A stretch of 8,686 bases of DNA from Cognatazoarcus sp050305135 (GTDB taxonomy: Bacteria > Pseudomonadota > Gammaproteobacteria > Burkholderiales > Rhodocyclaceae): assembly GCA_050305135.1 (NCBI GenBank), contig JBNLET010000256.1:1-8686 (forward strand). Reading direction: 5' to 3'. The notes under the pieces were generated by a model. That model worked only from the letters and a program-made list of their open reading frames with translations, made no database searches and was not told where the DNA came from. The position numbers were made by a program, and so were the translations under genes. How positions within the stretch are numbered: position 1 is the first letter of the stretch; each line of letters opens with the position of its first letter. Positions 1 to 7,951 of this stretch are shown piece after piece.

Positions 1-433
1 CGAGGACGCGCAGGTCGCCGATTTCGGTGAAATCCCAGCTGTCGTGGATGTGCAGCACTTCGCCATCGTGATGATGGTTGTGGATGTGCTGGTGGCTGCG
101 ATCGACGATCGGCAGCGTCAGCGCGACGCTCCAGTCGTGGCCGAAGTCATGCTCGACCGAGGCCAGCCAGTTGCGGTTGAGCGTACGCGCTTCGTCGTGG
201 TGCCGTGAGAGTTCGCCGACGCCGACGCTGTCGGTGCCGTGCATCGGCTGCTTCTGGTCGATGAATTCGAAGCGCAGACCCACTCGCGTCGAACCGCCAA
301 GCGCCCGGCCCAGGAAGGCCGAGCTGGTATTCACGCTGCAGAAGGCCGAGCCGCAGGACGCGGCGGCGAGAGCGGGCACGAGCCCGGCCAGTGCGACGGC
401 GCCGGCGGCCGTCGCGCGATGAAGGTATGACAT
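1..433 (-). CDS. Exported His-rich protein, probably outer-membrane beta-barrel (3' end outside window)
   Basis: An open frame begins at ATG 433 and stays open for 144 codons to the window edge, so the C-terminus is missing. A good ribosome binding site (GGGAG, 8 bases before the ATG) sets the start. Residues 1-25 form a signal peptide (hydrophobic AGAVALAGLVPALAAA) followed by SCGSAFC, where the two cysteines could form a disulfide; a lipoprotein Cys is possible but the lipobox is poor. The mature part has alternating hydrophobic/polar stretches (for example VGLRFEFID, WSVALTLPIVD) typical of beta strands in outer-membrane proteins. Residues 114-130 are strikingly His-rich (SHQHIHNHHHDGEVLHIH). 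I recognise the general look of hypothetical 'transporter'/porin-like proteins but cannot name a family. It is the last visible gene of the copper-related run, so a role in metal or substrate passage across the outer membrane is an inference only. Confidence 0.6.
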   Translation of the reverse strand, partial: MSYLHRATAAGAVALAGLVPALAAASCGSAFCSVNTSSAFLGRALGGSTRVGLRFEFIDQKQPMHGTDSVGVGELSRHHDEARTLNRNWLASVEHDFGHDWSVALTLPIVDRSHQHIHNHHHDGEVLHIHDSWDFTEIGDLRVL

Positions 434-491
434 TTTTCTTGCTCCCGGACCGGGGCGTGCTTCGCCCTCGGCCGCAAATTCGATAGGGGAC

Positions 492-508
492 ACCCCGTCA
501 AGCGGGGT
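492..508 (-). terminator. GC hairpin after the DUF2946-like gene
   Basis: Perfect inverted repeat ACCCCG-TCAAG-CGGGGT (6-bp stem, 5-base loop) lying 12 bases past the stop codon of the DUF2946-like gene and before the next gene. There is no T-tract after it on the minus strand, so it is not a classical intrinsic terminator. It may stabilise an mRNA 3' end or modestly attenuate read-through. Confidence 0.35.
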
Positions 509-520
509 CGGATCGAGGCT

Positions 521-913
521 TCAGAGCAAGACGGGGGGCGCACGCGACGGCGGCGACCGATAGGGATCGACACGAACGGCCGGCACCGCCCGTGCGGGCG
601 TCGCGCGGACGTACTCGACGACGGGCCGGGGCGGCACGAAGCCGCTGCCGGGCAGGACACTGTCCAGGCGGGCGGCGCAGCAGCAGCAATCGTCGCAGTG
701 GCGGTGGTGTCCGCCCCCCTCGTCGCCGCTGTCGCCGCCGACGGACGCGGTGCACACGTCGGAGCCGGGGGAGGCCGCCATGGCGACGGCATGACCCAGC
801 ATCAGCTGCTGGGACCACAGCAGGAGCAGGGCGACGAACAGGGCCAGCGCCCGATCGCGGCCGCGCGCCACGATGCAACGGGTGCCGCCTGCCGATTTCC
901 CGCTCAGTGACAT
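521..913 (-). CDS. DUF2946-like secreted or membrane-anchored Cys/His cluster protein
   Basis: This 130-aa protein has an N-terminal hydrophobic segment (about residues 21-46, ALALFVALLLLWSQQLMLG...) acting as a signal peptide or anchor. A Cys at 54 (SDVC) follows, then a dense cluster at 69-79, HHRHCDDCCCC. The Pro/Arg-rich tail ends in PPSRAPPVLL. Signal segment, an early Cys, an H/C cluster and a C-terminal R-x-PP motif are the layout of DUF2946 proteins, which are small, poorly characterised and often found near copper and TonB genes. I assign it on that pattern, not on a search. The ATG at 913 is preceded only by a weak ribosome binding site (GGAA), so the start is moderately certain. 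Clustering with a multicopper oxidase and a SCO chaperone makes copper or another soft metal the likely ligand of the cysteines (inference). The run of four consecutive Cys is unusual. Confidence 0.65.
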   Translation of the reverse strand: MSLSGKSAGGTRCIVARGRDRALALFVALLLLWSQQLMLGHAVAMAASPGSDVCTASVGGDSGDEGGGHHRHCDDCCCCAARLDSVLPGSGFVPPRPVVEYVRATPARAVPAVRVDPYRSPPSRAPPVLL

Positions 914-1258
914 CTGCCGTTCCGCGAGGGGTTCAAATCCGGTGGCGCACGCCTTGCGGCGTCGGGGCCGGCCCCGTGGCGGACCGATCTGCGGCCACGC
1001 CCGCCAGGCGACCGGTCCTTCTTGCCGTCACGCCGAGCGGCAACGAAACGTTGCGGCCATCGCGCATGCGGCGCCACGGCCGCGGGCGGAACGCCCCACA
1101 CATGGGGACGAGCTGCCCCGTCTGCAGACAGGCACCCTGCATCCCGTCGGCCGGGGCACAAGGGCCGAGGCCCGCCCGCCCCGGGCACAATCATCCCCGA
1201 GGCGGGCCAGCCGGGCGTTGCGGGTCCCGCCCCGCCGCCCGTCCGATGTGCGAGAAGC
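914..1258. other. 345-base very GC-rich gap without a convincing gene
   Basis: Lies between the 75-aa secreted protein and the DUF2946-like gene. Several overlapping open frames cross it on both strands, but their translations are Arg/Pro/Gly/Ala-rich with no recognisable motif, as expected from GC-rich noncoding DNA. It holds a strong inverted repeat at 1151-1184 (listed separately) and a 10-base palindrome GTCTGCAGAC at 1130-1139. I could not identify a promoter or a known regulator box. Confidence 0.5.
1151..1184 (-). terminator. Long GC hairpin between small-protein gene and DUF2946-like gene
   Basis: CCGGGGC (1151-1157) pairs with GCCCCGG (1178-1184). Inside, GGGCC (1162-1166) faces GGCCC (1169-1173), giving a two-tier stem separated by an internal loop. 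No T-tract follows on either strand. It could end or attenuate the transcript coming from the multicopper oxidase/SCO genes, or be a processing site. Its function is inferred only from position and structure. Confidence 0.3.
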
Positions 1259-1486
1259 CTAGCATTGGTGTTCGGCAGCGAAGTTGCCGGTGCCGCCAGT
1301 GCCGCCGGCGGCGCGGGCCGGCCCTGCCGGACAGACCTCGGCGATACCCGATTCGCCGACCGGCGCGGCGTGCGTCGGCATCGAATGCAGGACTGCGAAC
1401 AGTGCCATTGCCACAAACGGTAGCGTGAAGCGAGCGTACCAGCCAACACTCGGCCGGGCCGCTACCGGAGAGGATTTGCGATGCAT
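1259..1486 (-). CDS. Small secreted protein of unknown function (75 aa)
   Basis: Start ATG at 1486 is chosen because a GGGAG ribosome binding site lies 9 bases upstream; an in-frame ATG 27 bases further upstream has none. The protein (MHRKSSPVAARPSVGWYARF...) has a basic N-terminus, a hydrophobic core (FTLPFVAMALFAVLHSM) and a cleavage-like THA-AP site near residue 41. The mature part of only about 34 residues holds one Cys (AEVCPAG), a Gly/Ala-rich stretch and a C-terminal EHQC. It follows the SCO-cytochrome gene after 52 bases and probably shares its transcript. Signal segment, VC and H-x-C recall the first half of the DUF2946-like protein two genes on, so it may be a truncated paralogue, but the resemblance is weak. 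The ribosome binding site sits inside a small inverted repeat (TCTCC-CGA-GGAGA, 1495-1507). It could also be a chance frame in GC-rich DNA. Confidence 0.45.
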   Translation of the reverse strand: MHRKSSPVAARPSVGWYARFTLPFVAMALFAVLHSMPTHAAPVGESGIAEVCPAGPARAAGGTGGTGNFAAEHQC

Positions 1487-1513
1487 GATTCCGATCTCCC
1501 GAGGAGAGCGCAT

Positions 1514-1530
1514 GCCGCCCGCGGGGCGGC
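1514..1530 (-). terminator. GC hairpin directly after the SCO-cytochrome gene
   Basis: Perfect inverted repeat GCCGCCC-GCG-GGGCGGC (7-bp stem, 3-base loop) starting 8 bases past the SCO-cytochrome stop codon and ending before the ribosome binding site of the 75-aa gene. No T-tract follows. It may stabilise or process the mRNA rather than terminate it, since the next gene begins only 27 bases on. Confidence 0.35.
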
Positions 1531-1538
1531 AGCGGCGC

Positions 1539-2675
1539 TCAGTTGCTGGCCTGCTTCATCAGTCTCTCGTTCTCGCCGTCGAAATAGTCGAGCAGCGCGT
1601 CGATCTCCACCTGCGTCAGGCGCAGGTCGGGCATGACGAGATTCTTGTATTCGGCCAGCATCGCCGTGGCGATCGGGTCCTTCTCGGCAATCATCTTCTC
1701 CGGGCTCCTGAGCCAGCGCTCGAGCCAATCGCGCTCGCGGCGCTTGGTCACGCCCAACAGGTCCGGCGCGATGCGCCGCATGGCCGCAATCGAATCCTTC
1801 TCGGCGCCGATCGCGTGGCAGGCCGAGCAGCGCGTGCGGAACAGCTGCTCGCCGCGGCCGATCTTGCGCAGCTTCGGCGCCGCCGCGTAGCCCTGCTTCT
1901 TCTTGTCCTTGCCGTCGGCCAGCTTCCAGTTGTGCAGCCAGCTGCCGAGCTGGGTCGCCAGCACGTAGGGATTCTCGAACGGCGAGCTCTTCTGCCAGCG
2001 CCCGGTCTTCTGGTTGCCGATCACGAGGTTCAGGTTGTGGTCGGTGGACTCCTTCTGGATGTCTTCCAGATACAGGCCGAGACGGCGGCGCAGCAGGATG
2101 ATGTCGTCCTCGTTGCCGGTCAGGAAGGTCCAGCCCGGACCGGTATCGTATTTCTCGGTGTAGGCCTTCAATACCTCGGGGGTATCGTTCTTCGGGTCGA
2201 TCGAGATCGAATAGAAGAACACGTCGCGGCCGACACGGTCGCCGAGGATGCGCTTGACTTCGCGCAGCCGTGCCGTCTCGAGCGGACAGGAATCGGTGCA
2301 GCTGGTGAAGATGAAGTTGACCGCGACGACCTTGTCCTTGATCAGGTCGTCGAAGAAATGAACCGTATTGCCGTCCTGGTCCACCAGCGGGATGTTCGGG
2401 AAGTAGTCCTTGCCCCACGGCGAATCGTTGCGATCGATCTCCGCTGCCTTGGCCTCCTGCTCGGCTCGCATGGCGGCCATGTGGGCAGCGTGGTCGTGCG
2501 GCTGACCCGCCTGCGCTGCCTGCATTGCCGCCATGTGGGCGGCATGATCGTGGGTCGGCGAAGCGGTGGCGTTTGCGGCAGGGGCGTCGGAATGGGCTCG
2601 AGCGCCAGTGCTTGCCATCAGCGGCAGGCAGATGCCGAACAGCGCGACGGCGATGCGGGTGCGAGCGAAATTCAT
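1539..2675 (-). CDS. SCO1/SenC copper chaperone fused to a C-terminal cytochrome c domain
   Basis: This 378-aa protein starts at ATG 2675 with GGAG 8 bases upstream and a clear signal peptide (residues 1-27, ending GARA). Residues 42-51 and 60-69 are two copies of HDHAAHMAAM, likely metal-binding. About residues 85-245 form the SCO thioredoxin-like domain, with the copper-binding CTDSC at 126-130 and the conserved His at 213 (STDHNLNLV), all three Cu ligands being present. About residues 265-370 form a mono-heme cytochrome c: CSACH at 283-287 and a likely axial Met348 (NLVMPDL). SCO proteins insert copper into oxidases or reduce their copper-site thiols. Here the probable client is the multicopper oxidase encoded 95 bases upstream in the same direction. 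The heme suggests that redox cycling of the chaperone, or electron exchange with the oxidase, is built in (inference). Typical SCO proteins are near 200 aa and lack heme, so this is a long fusion form. Confidence 0.92.
   Translation of the reverse strand: MNFARTRIAVALFGICLPLMASTGARAHSDAPAANATASPTHDHAAHMAAMQAAQAGQPHDHAAHMAAMRAEQEAKAAEIDRNDSPWGKDYFPNIPLVDQDGNTVHFFDDLIKDKVVAVNFIFTSCTDSCPLETARLREVKRILGDRVGRDVFFYSISIDPKNDTPEVLKAYTEKYDTGPGWTFLTGNEDDIILLRRRLGLYLEDIQKESTDHNLNLVIGNQKTGRWQKSSPFENPYVLATQLGSWLHNWKLADGKDKKKQGYAAAPKLRKIGRGEQLFRTRCSACHAIGAEKDSIAAMRRIAPDLLGVTKRRERDWLERWLRSPEKMIAEKDPIATAMLAEYKNLVMPDLRLTQVEIDALLDYFDGENERLMKQASN
2469..2552 (-). repeat. Two tandem 54-base-spaced repeats encoding HDHAAHMAAM
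   Basis: Within the SCO-cytochrome gene, the segments at 2469-2498 and 2523-2552 each encode HDHAAHMAAM and lie exactly 54 bases (18 codons) apart. The amino acids are identical in both copies while several third codon positions differ. That pattern suggests that the peptide, not the DNA, has been kept. Confidence 0.85.
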
Positions 2676-2708
2676 GTCTGTAGCTCCAAGATCAAGGGGG
2701 GGATAGCG

Positions 2709-2741
2709 CCGGAGCCGGCCACCTGGCGGTGGCGGCTCCGG
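2709..2741 (-). terminator. Strong hairpin between the multicopper oxidase and SCO-cytochrome genes
   Basis: CCGGAGCC (2709-2716) pairs with GGCTCCGG (2734-2741) and GCCACC (2718-2723) with GGTGGC (2728-2733), with a TGGC loop and one bulged G: 14 base pairs in all. It starts 29 bases past the oxidase stop codon in the 95-base gap. There is no T-tract, so it is more likely an mRNA-stability or partial-attenuation element that sets oxidase above chaperone expression (inference) than a full terminator. Confidence 0.5.
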
Positions 2742-2770
2742 GCTCCTAGGCTTGGTTCAAGCGTCGAGGC

Positions 2771-5569
<2,799 letters not shown>

Positions 5570-5863
5570 CTTATTGCTCCCAAGTTTGGCTCGGAGATTC
5601 AATTCCCCAACACGCCCCCCTGGACGATTCGGAACTACCCACATCGCATCTTCGTTTCCGTTCAGCCTCCTGCTCGCTCAGAGGCGGGAGCGCCGAAAAA
5701 CCTGATTCGAATCGTTGCGGGGACGGGATTCCTCGTTCGTCGGGTGTGCAGGACCCTTTCCGCAAGCGCCGTGCCTTGGAGACGATCGGTAACAAGAATG
5801 GCGGAAAGACGATGAAATCGGCACCAAGACAGGAGCTCTGGAGAGCAGTCAAAAACCTCTAGA

Positions 5864-5892
5864 AAGTTATTTATTTTCAATGTGTTATGCAA
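5864..5892 (-). promoter_or_regulatory. Candidate sigma-70-like promoter for the multicopper oxidase
   Basis: On the minus strand TTGCAT (5892-5887) and TAACTT (5869-5864) are separated by 17 bases inside the most AT-rich part of the gap. The match to TTGACA/TATAAT is only moderate. It would start transcription near 5857, giving a leader of about 290 bases. Other AT-rich hexamers nearby could serve equally well. Confidence 0.25.
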
Positions 5893-5952
5893 TAAAAAAC
5901 GACCTCTCGAAAGCCATGTCGAATGGATTTTGAAAATTAGAAAATTCACACA

Positions 5953-5983
5953 ACCCACAATTGGGTAAACCCACACCCACCCA
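5953..5983. repeat. Iterated ACCCA block with alternative inverted repeats
   Basis: ACCCA occurs at 5953-5957, 5969-5973, 5975-5979 and 5979-5983, with its complement TGGGT at 5962-5966. TGGGT can therefore pair with the copy on its left (4-base gap) or on its right (2-base gap). Such iterated pentamers upstream of a gene can be binding sites for a response regulator or similar factor. I do not recognise the specific regulator. Confidence 0.4.
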
Positions 5984-6020
5984 GTGGTGATTTCCCCACG
6001 ACCGGGGACTTGCCCGACGG

Positions 6021-6040
6021 ATTGGGGAAAAATTGGGGAA
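6021..6040. repeat. Direct repeat ATTGGGGAA, 11-base period
   Basis: ATTGGGGAA occurs at 6021-6029 and again at 6032-6040, one helical turn apart. It lies 14 bases from the FNR-type box, on its multicopper-oxidase side. A reverse-complement copy of the core, TTCCCCAA, lies at 5603-5610, just before the oxidase start. It may be a same-face protein binding site, or chance. Confidence 0.4.
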
Positions 6041-6054
6041 TGCGGCACGATCGG

Positions 6055-6068
6055 TTGATTCAAATCAA
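6055..6068. promoter_or_regulatory. Perfect FNR/DNR/ANR-type box (TTGAT-TCAA-ATCAA)
   Basis: TTGATTCAAATCAA is an exact match to the consensus TTGAT-N4-ATCAA bound by CRP/FNR-family regulators (FNR, ANR, and the NO-responsive DNR/NNR of denitrifiers). The site is symmetrical and so gives no direction. The only gene reading away from it is the multicopper oxidase on the minus strand, whose ATG is 486 bases away; on the plus strand there is no gene, only the antisense of nirN. In a class II arrangement the minus-strand start would be near 6020, implying a leader of about 450 bases. The link to oxygen or NO control fits the neighbouring nir genes but remains an inference. Confidence 0.7.
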
Positions 6069-6370
6069 ATTACCCGATTCGCATTGCCGAGCGGGCGCGT
6101 CGGCCGGGTTGAAATTCAGACGAAAACCTTGCGCGAGGGCGGAGATGTCGCGCCGGCGGCATTCGAAATTCGGTGGAAAATCGCAAGCTGTTGACGGCCC
6201 TTGCCCGGCCGGCGCTCAAGAAGACCGTTGCGGCGGAGTCGGCGAACGGCATGCGCCCGATAGCGTCCGCGCGGGCCCGTGGCCGGATCGGATGCCGACC
6301 GGCCAGACCAGGCCCGCGACCGGCCGGCGGCGGAACGCGCAGTGCGCGGGAAGCGTCGCGATCGCGCTCC

Positions 6371-6397
6371 GGACGCCGCCGCGAGCCGGCGGCGCCC
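6371..6397 (-). terminator. Hairpin abutting the nirN stop codon
   Basis: The 27 bases directly following the nirN stop codon fold as a 10-bp stem (one G-T pair) with a 7-base loop, core CGCCGCC/GGCGGCG. No T-tract follows, so termination would need Rho or another aid. Since nirN is the last nir gene here and an 800-base gap follows, this is the likely operon 3' end. Confidence 0.5.
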
Positions 6398-7951
6398 TCA
6401 GTGGCTGGTGCCTTCGGACTTGTGGATCTTGTTGTAGAGGTTGTACTTGCCGACCGGCTTCGATGCGGGCAGGCGCTTGATCTCCTGCAGCGTCCTGGCG
6501 TCGTAGAAGATCAGCGCGCCGTCGTTCTCCCACAGGCTGGCGATGGCGTAGCGCCCGTGGCGGTCGAATTCCACGTGGGCCAGCGTCTTGCCCGGCTCGG
6601 GCCTCAGCTCGGCCACCACCTCGAGCTTTTCCTTGTCGATCACCTGCAGCGTGTCGCGCCCCTTGGGGCTCATCATCGAGTCGACGAAGGCGTAGCGGCT
6701 GTTCTCGTGGCTGCGCATGAAGAAGCCCGGCCCGAGCGTCGGGATGCGCTTGATGGTGTGCCAGTCCTGCATGTCGATGACGCTGATCAGCCCATCCTTC
6801 AGGTTGGGGCTGCCCATCACCCGGTGCCCGTGGTAGTCCCAGGTGATGCCGGAGCCCAGGTGCGGCATGCCGGGGATGTCGAGTTCGGCGATCGCGCGCC
6901 GCACGTTCAGGTTGACGACCTGGCCGCGGCCGGCGCGCGAGGTGCCCATCACGTCGCTGTAGTCCTGGCTGAAGTAGAAGTCGTCCAGCGGCGCATCGAG
7001 GCGGGTGCGGCGCGGGTTCAGATAGCCGGGCAGCGCGATCCCCTCGCCCATCTTGTAGTCGTGCACGTAACCGTCGTAGATCGGCTCGGCCGCCTCGTCG
7101 TAGGAGATCTCCCACAGCTCGGGCACATCCTTCAGCGCCGCGACGAAGGACTTGCGCGGCGAGGCGTCATACACCGCCGACACCCGCGAGGACTGGCCGC
7201 CCGCCTTGTCCGTCACCTCGATGCTCTTGATCAGCTTCAGATCGGCGTCCAGCAGCACCAGCGTGCGTGGCAGGTAGTTCGCCACCGCGACGATCCTGCC
7301 GTCGGCCGACACCGCCGCGTTGCGGGTGTTGATGCCGGCCCTCACCTCGGCCACCATCTTCAGGTTCCAGATGTCGTACTTGCTGATCCAGCCGTCGCGC
7401 GAGGCGAAATAGACGTAGCGGCCGTCGGGGCTGAACTTCGGCCCGCCGTGCAGCGCGAAGCGCGACGGGAAGCGGTGGATGCGCTCCATGCGGTCGCCGT
7501 CCAGGATGCTGACGTGGTGGTCGCCGGCCTCGACGACCAGGAACAGGTTCATCATGTCGGCCTCGAAGGCCGGCTTGTCCGGCAGCGCGCCGGGCGCGAA
7601 ATACTCGATGCGCGAGGCACGCACGTCGGCGTCCCGCCAGCGCGGCGCCGGCACGACCGGCGAGTAGATCCAGTCCGCCAGCGCGGCGAGCTGGGCTTCG
7701 TCCAGCAGCTTGCCGAAGGCCGGCATCTGGGTCGCCGGACGGCCGTCGCGGATCGCCGCCTGCGCCGCGCCCTTCTTCAGCCGCGACAGGTTTTCCGGCA
7801 GCAGCGCCGGACCGCTGCCGCCGAGCCGGTCGGCGCCGTGGCAGGCGGCGCAGTGTTGCCGGAACAGCTCGGCCGGCTCGGCGCCGGCCCGGGCGCCGAG
7901 CCCGGCGAGCAGCAGCGCCGCGGCCGCCAGCATGCGAAGGACGCGCATCAT
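6398..7951 (-). CDS. nirN: NirN, periplasmic cytochrome c/d1-propeller dehydrogenase of heme d1 biosynthesis
   Basis: This 517-aa protein starts at ATG 7951, the ATGATG overlapping the nirJ stop (ATGA, 4-base overlap) with GGAG just upstream; the second ATG (7948) is an alternative. Residues 1-24 form a signal peptide (ending ARAGA). About residues 27-96 form a mono-heme cytochrome c with CAACH at 34-38 and likely axial Met76 (TQMPAF). The rest, about 125-517, is the eight-bladed d1-type beta-propeller shared with NirS and NirF, with signatures such as LHGGPKFSPDGRYVYF and PGMPHLGSGITW. NirN oxidises dihydro-heme d1 to heme d1, the last step in making the cofactor of cytochrome cd1 nitrite reductase, in the periplasm. 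NirF lacks the heme c domain, and NirS is usually longer and sits at the operon start, so size and position after nirJ favour NirN. Translational coupling with nirJ is likely. Confidence 0.9.
   Translation of the reverse strand: MMRVLRMLAAAALLLAGLGARAGAEPAELFRQHCAACHGADRLGGSGPALLPENLSRLKKGAAQAAIRDGRPATQMPAFGKLLDEAQLAALADWIYSPVVPAPRWRDADVRASRIEYFAPGALPDKPAFEADMMNLFLVVEAGDHHVSILDGDRMERIHRFPSRFALHGGPKFSPDGRYVYFASRDGWISKYDIWNLKMVAEVRAGINTRNAAVSADGRIVAVANYLPRTLVLLDADLKLIKSIEVTDKAGGQSSRVSAVYDASPRKSFVAALKDVPELWEISYDEAAEPIYDGYVHDYKMGEGIALPGYLNPRRTRLDAPLDDFYFSQDYSDVMGTSRAGRGQVVNLNVRRAIAELDIPGMPHLGSGITWDYHGHRVMGSPNLKDGLISVIDMQDWHTIKRIPTLGPGFFMRSHENSRYAFVDSMMSPKGRDTLQVIDKEKLEVVAELRPEPGKTLAHVEFDRHGRYAIASLWENDGALIFYDARTLQEIKRLPASKPVGKYNLYNKIHKSEGTSH

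Larger units (their letters stand above)
5570..6370. other. About 800-base gap between nirN and the multicopper oxidase gene; probable control region
   Basis: No convincing gene is visible. The frames on the minus strand start with TTG, lack ribosome binding sites and show no family motif. A 60-codon ATG frame at 6070-6252 (minus) also lacks support. The composition changes sharply: 6070-6370 is GC-rich like the coding DNA, whereas about 5860-5970 is AT-rich. The gap contains an FNR-type box, direct and inverted repeats and a candidate promoter, each listed separately. If transcription of the oxidase starts near the AT-rich patch or the FNR box, the mRNA leader would be roughly 290-450 bases, long enough for leader-based control or a small RNA. 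Confidence 0.6.

Noticed and set aside
925..955. tRNA T-arm-like string GGGGTTCAAATCC on the plus strand
   Set aside because: The flanks do not form the 5-bp T-stem, and no anticodon arm, D-arm or acceptor stem can be found upstream.
904..1449. 181-codon minus-strand frame overlapping the small secreted protein and the gap
   Set aside because: Its translation is Arg/Pro/Gly-rich without signal or motif, and it is in a different frame from the ORF with the ribosome binding site and signal peptide.
5570..5644. Alternative upstream start of the multicopper oxidase (ATG 5644, adding 25 residues)
   Set aside because: There is no good ribosome binding site there, and the extension would place 46 residues before the signal peptide core; ATG 5569 has GGGAG at proper spacing.
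5571..5852. 93-codon minus-strand frame ending at the multicopper oxidase start
   Set aside because: It has a TTG start without proper spacing to a ribosome binding site, and its composition looks like leader sequence.
5662..6063. 133-codon minus-strand frame beginning inside the FNR-type box
   Set aside because: It starts with TTG within the regulatory box, has no ribosome binding site, crosses the AT-rich repeats and shows no recognisable motif.
6111..6171. Imperfect direct repeat around GAAATTC (6111 and 6165)
   Set aside because: Only 7 bases match exactly and the flanks diverge; this is likely chance.
6398..7951. Identification as NirS (cytochrome cd1 nitrite reductase) rather than NirN
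   Set aside because: It is somewhat shorter than NirS, lies directly after nirJ at the operon end, and its sequence pattern fits NirN better, although both share the cytochrome c plus d1-propeller architecture.
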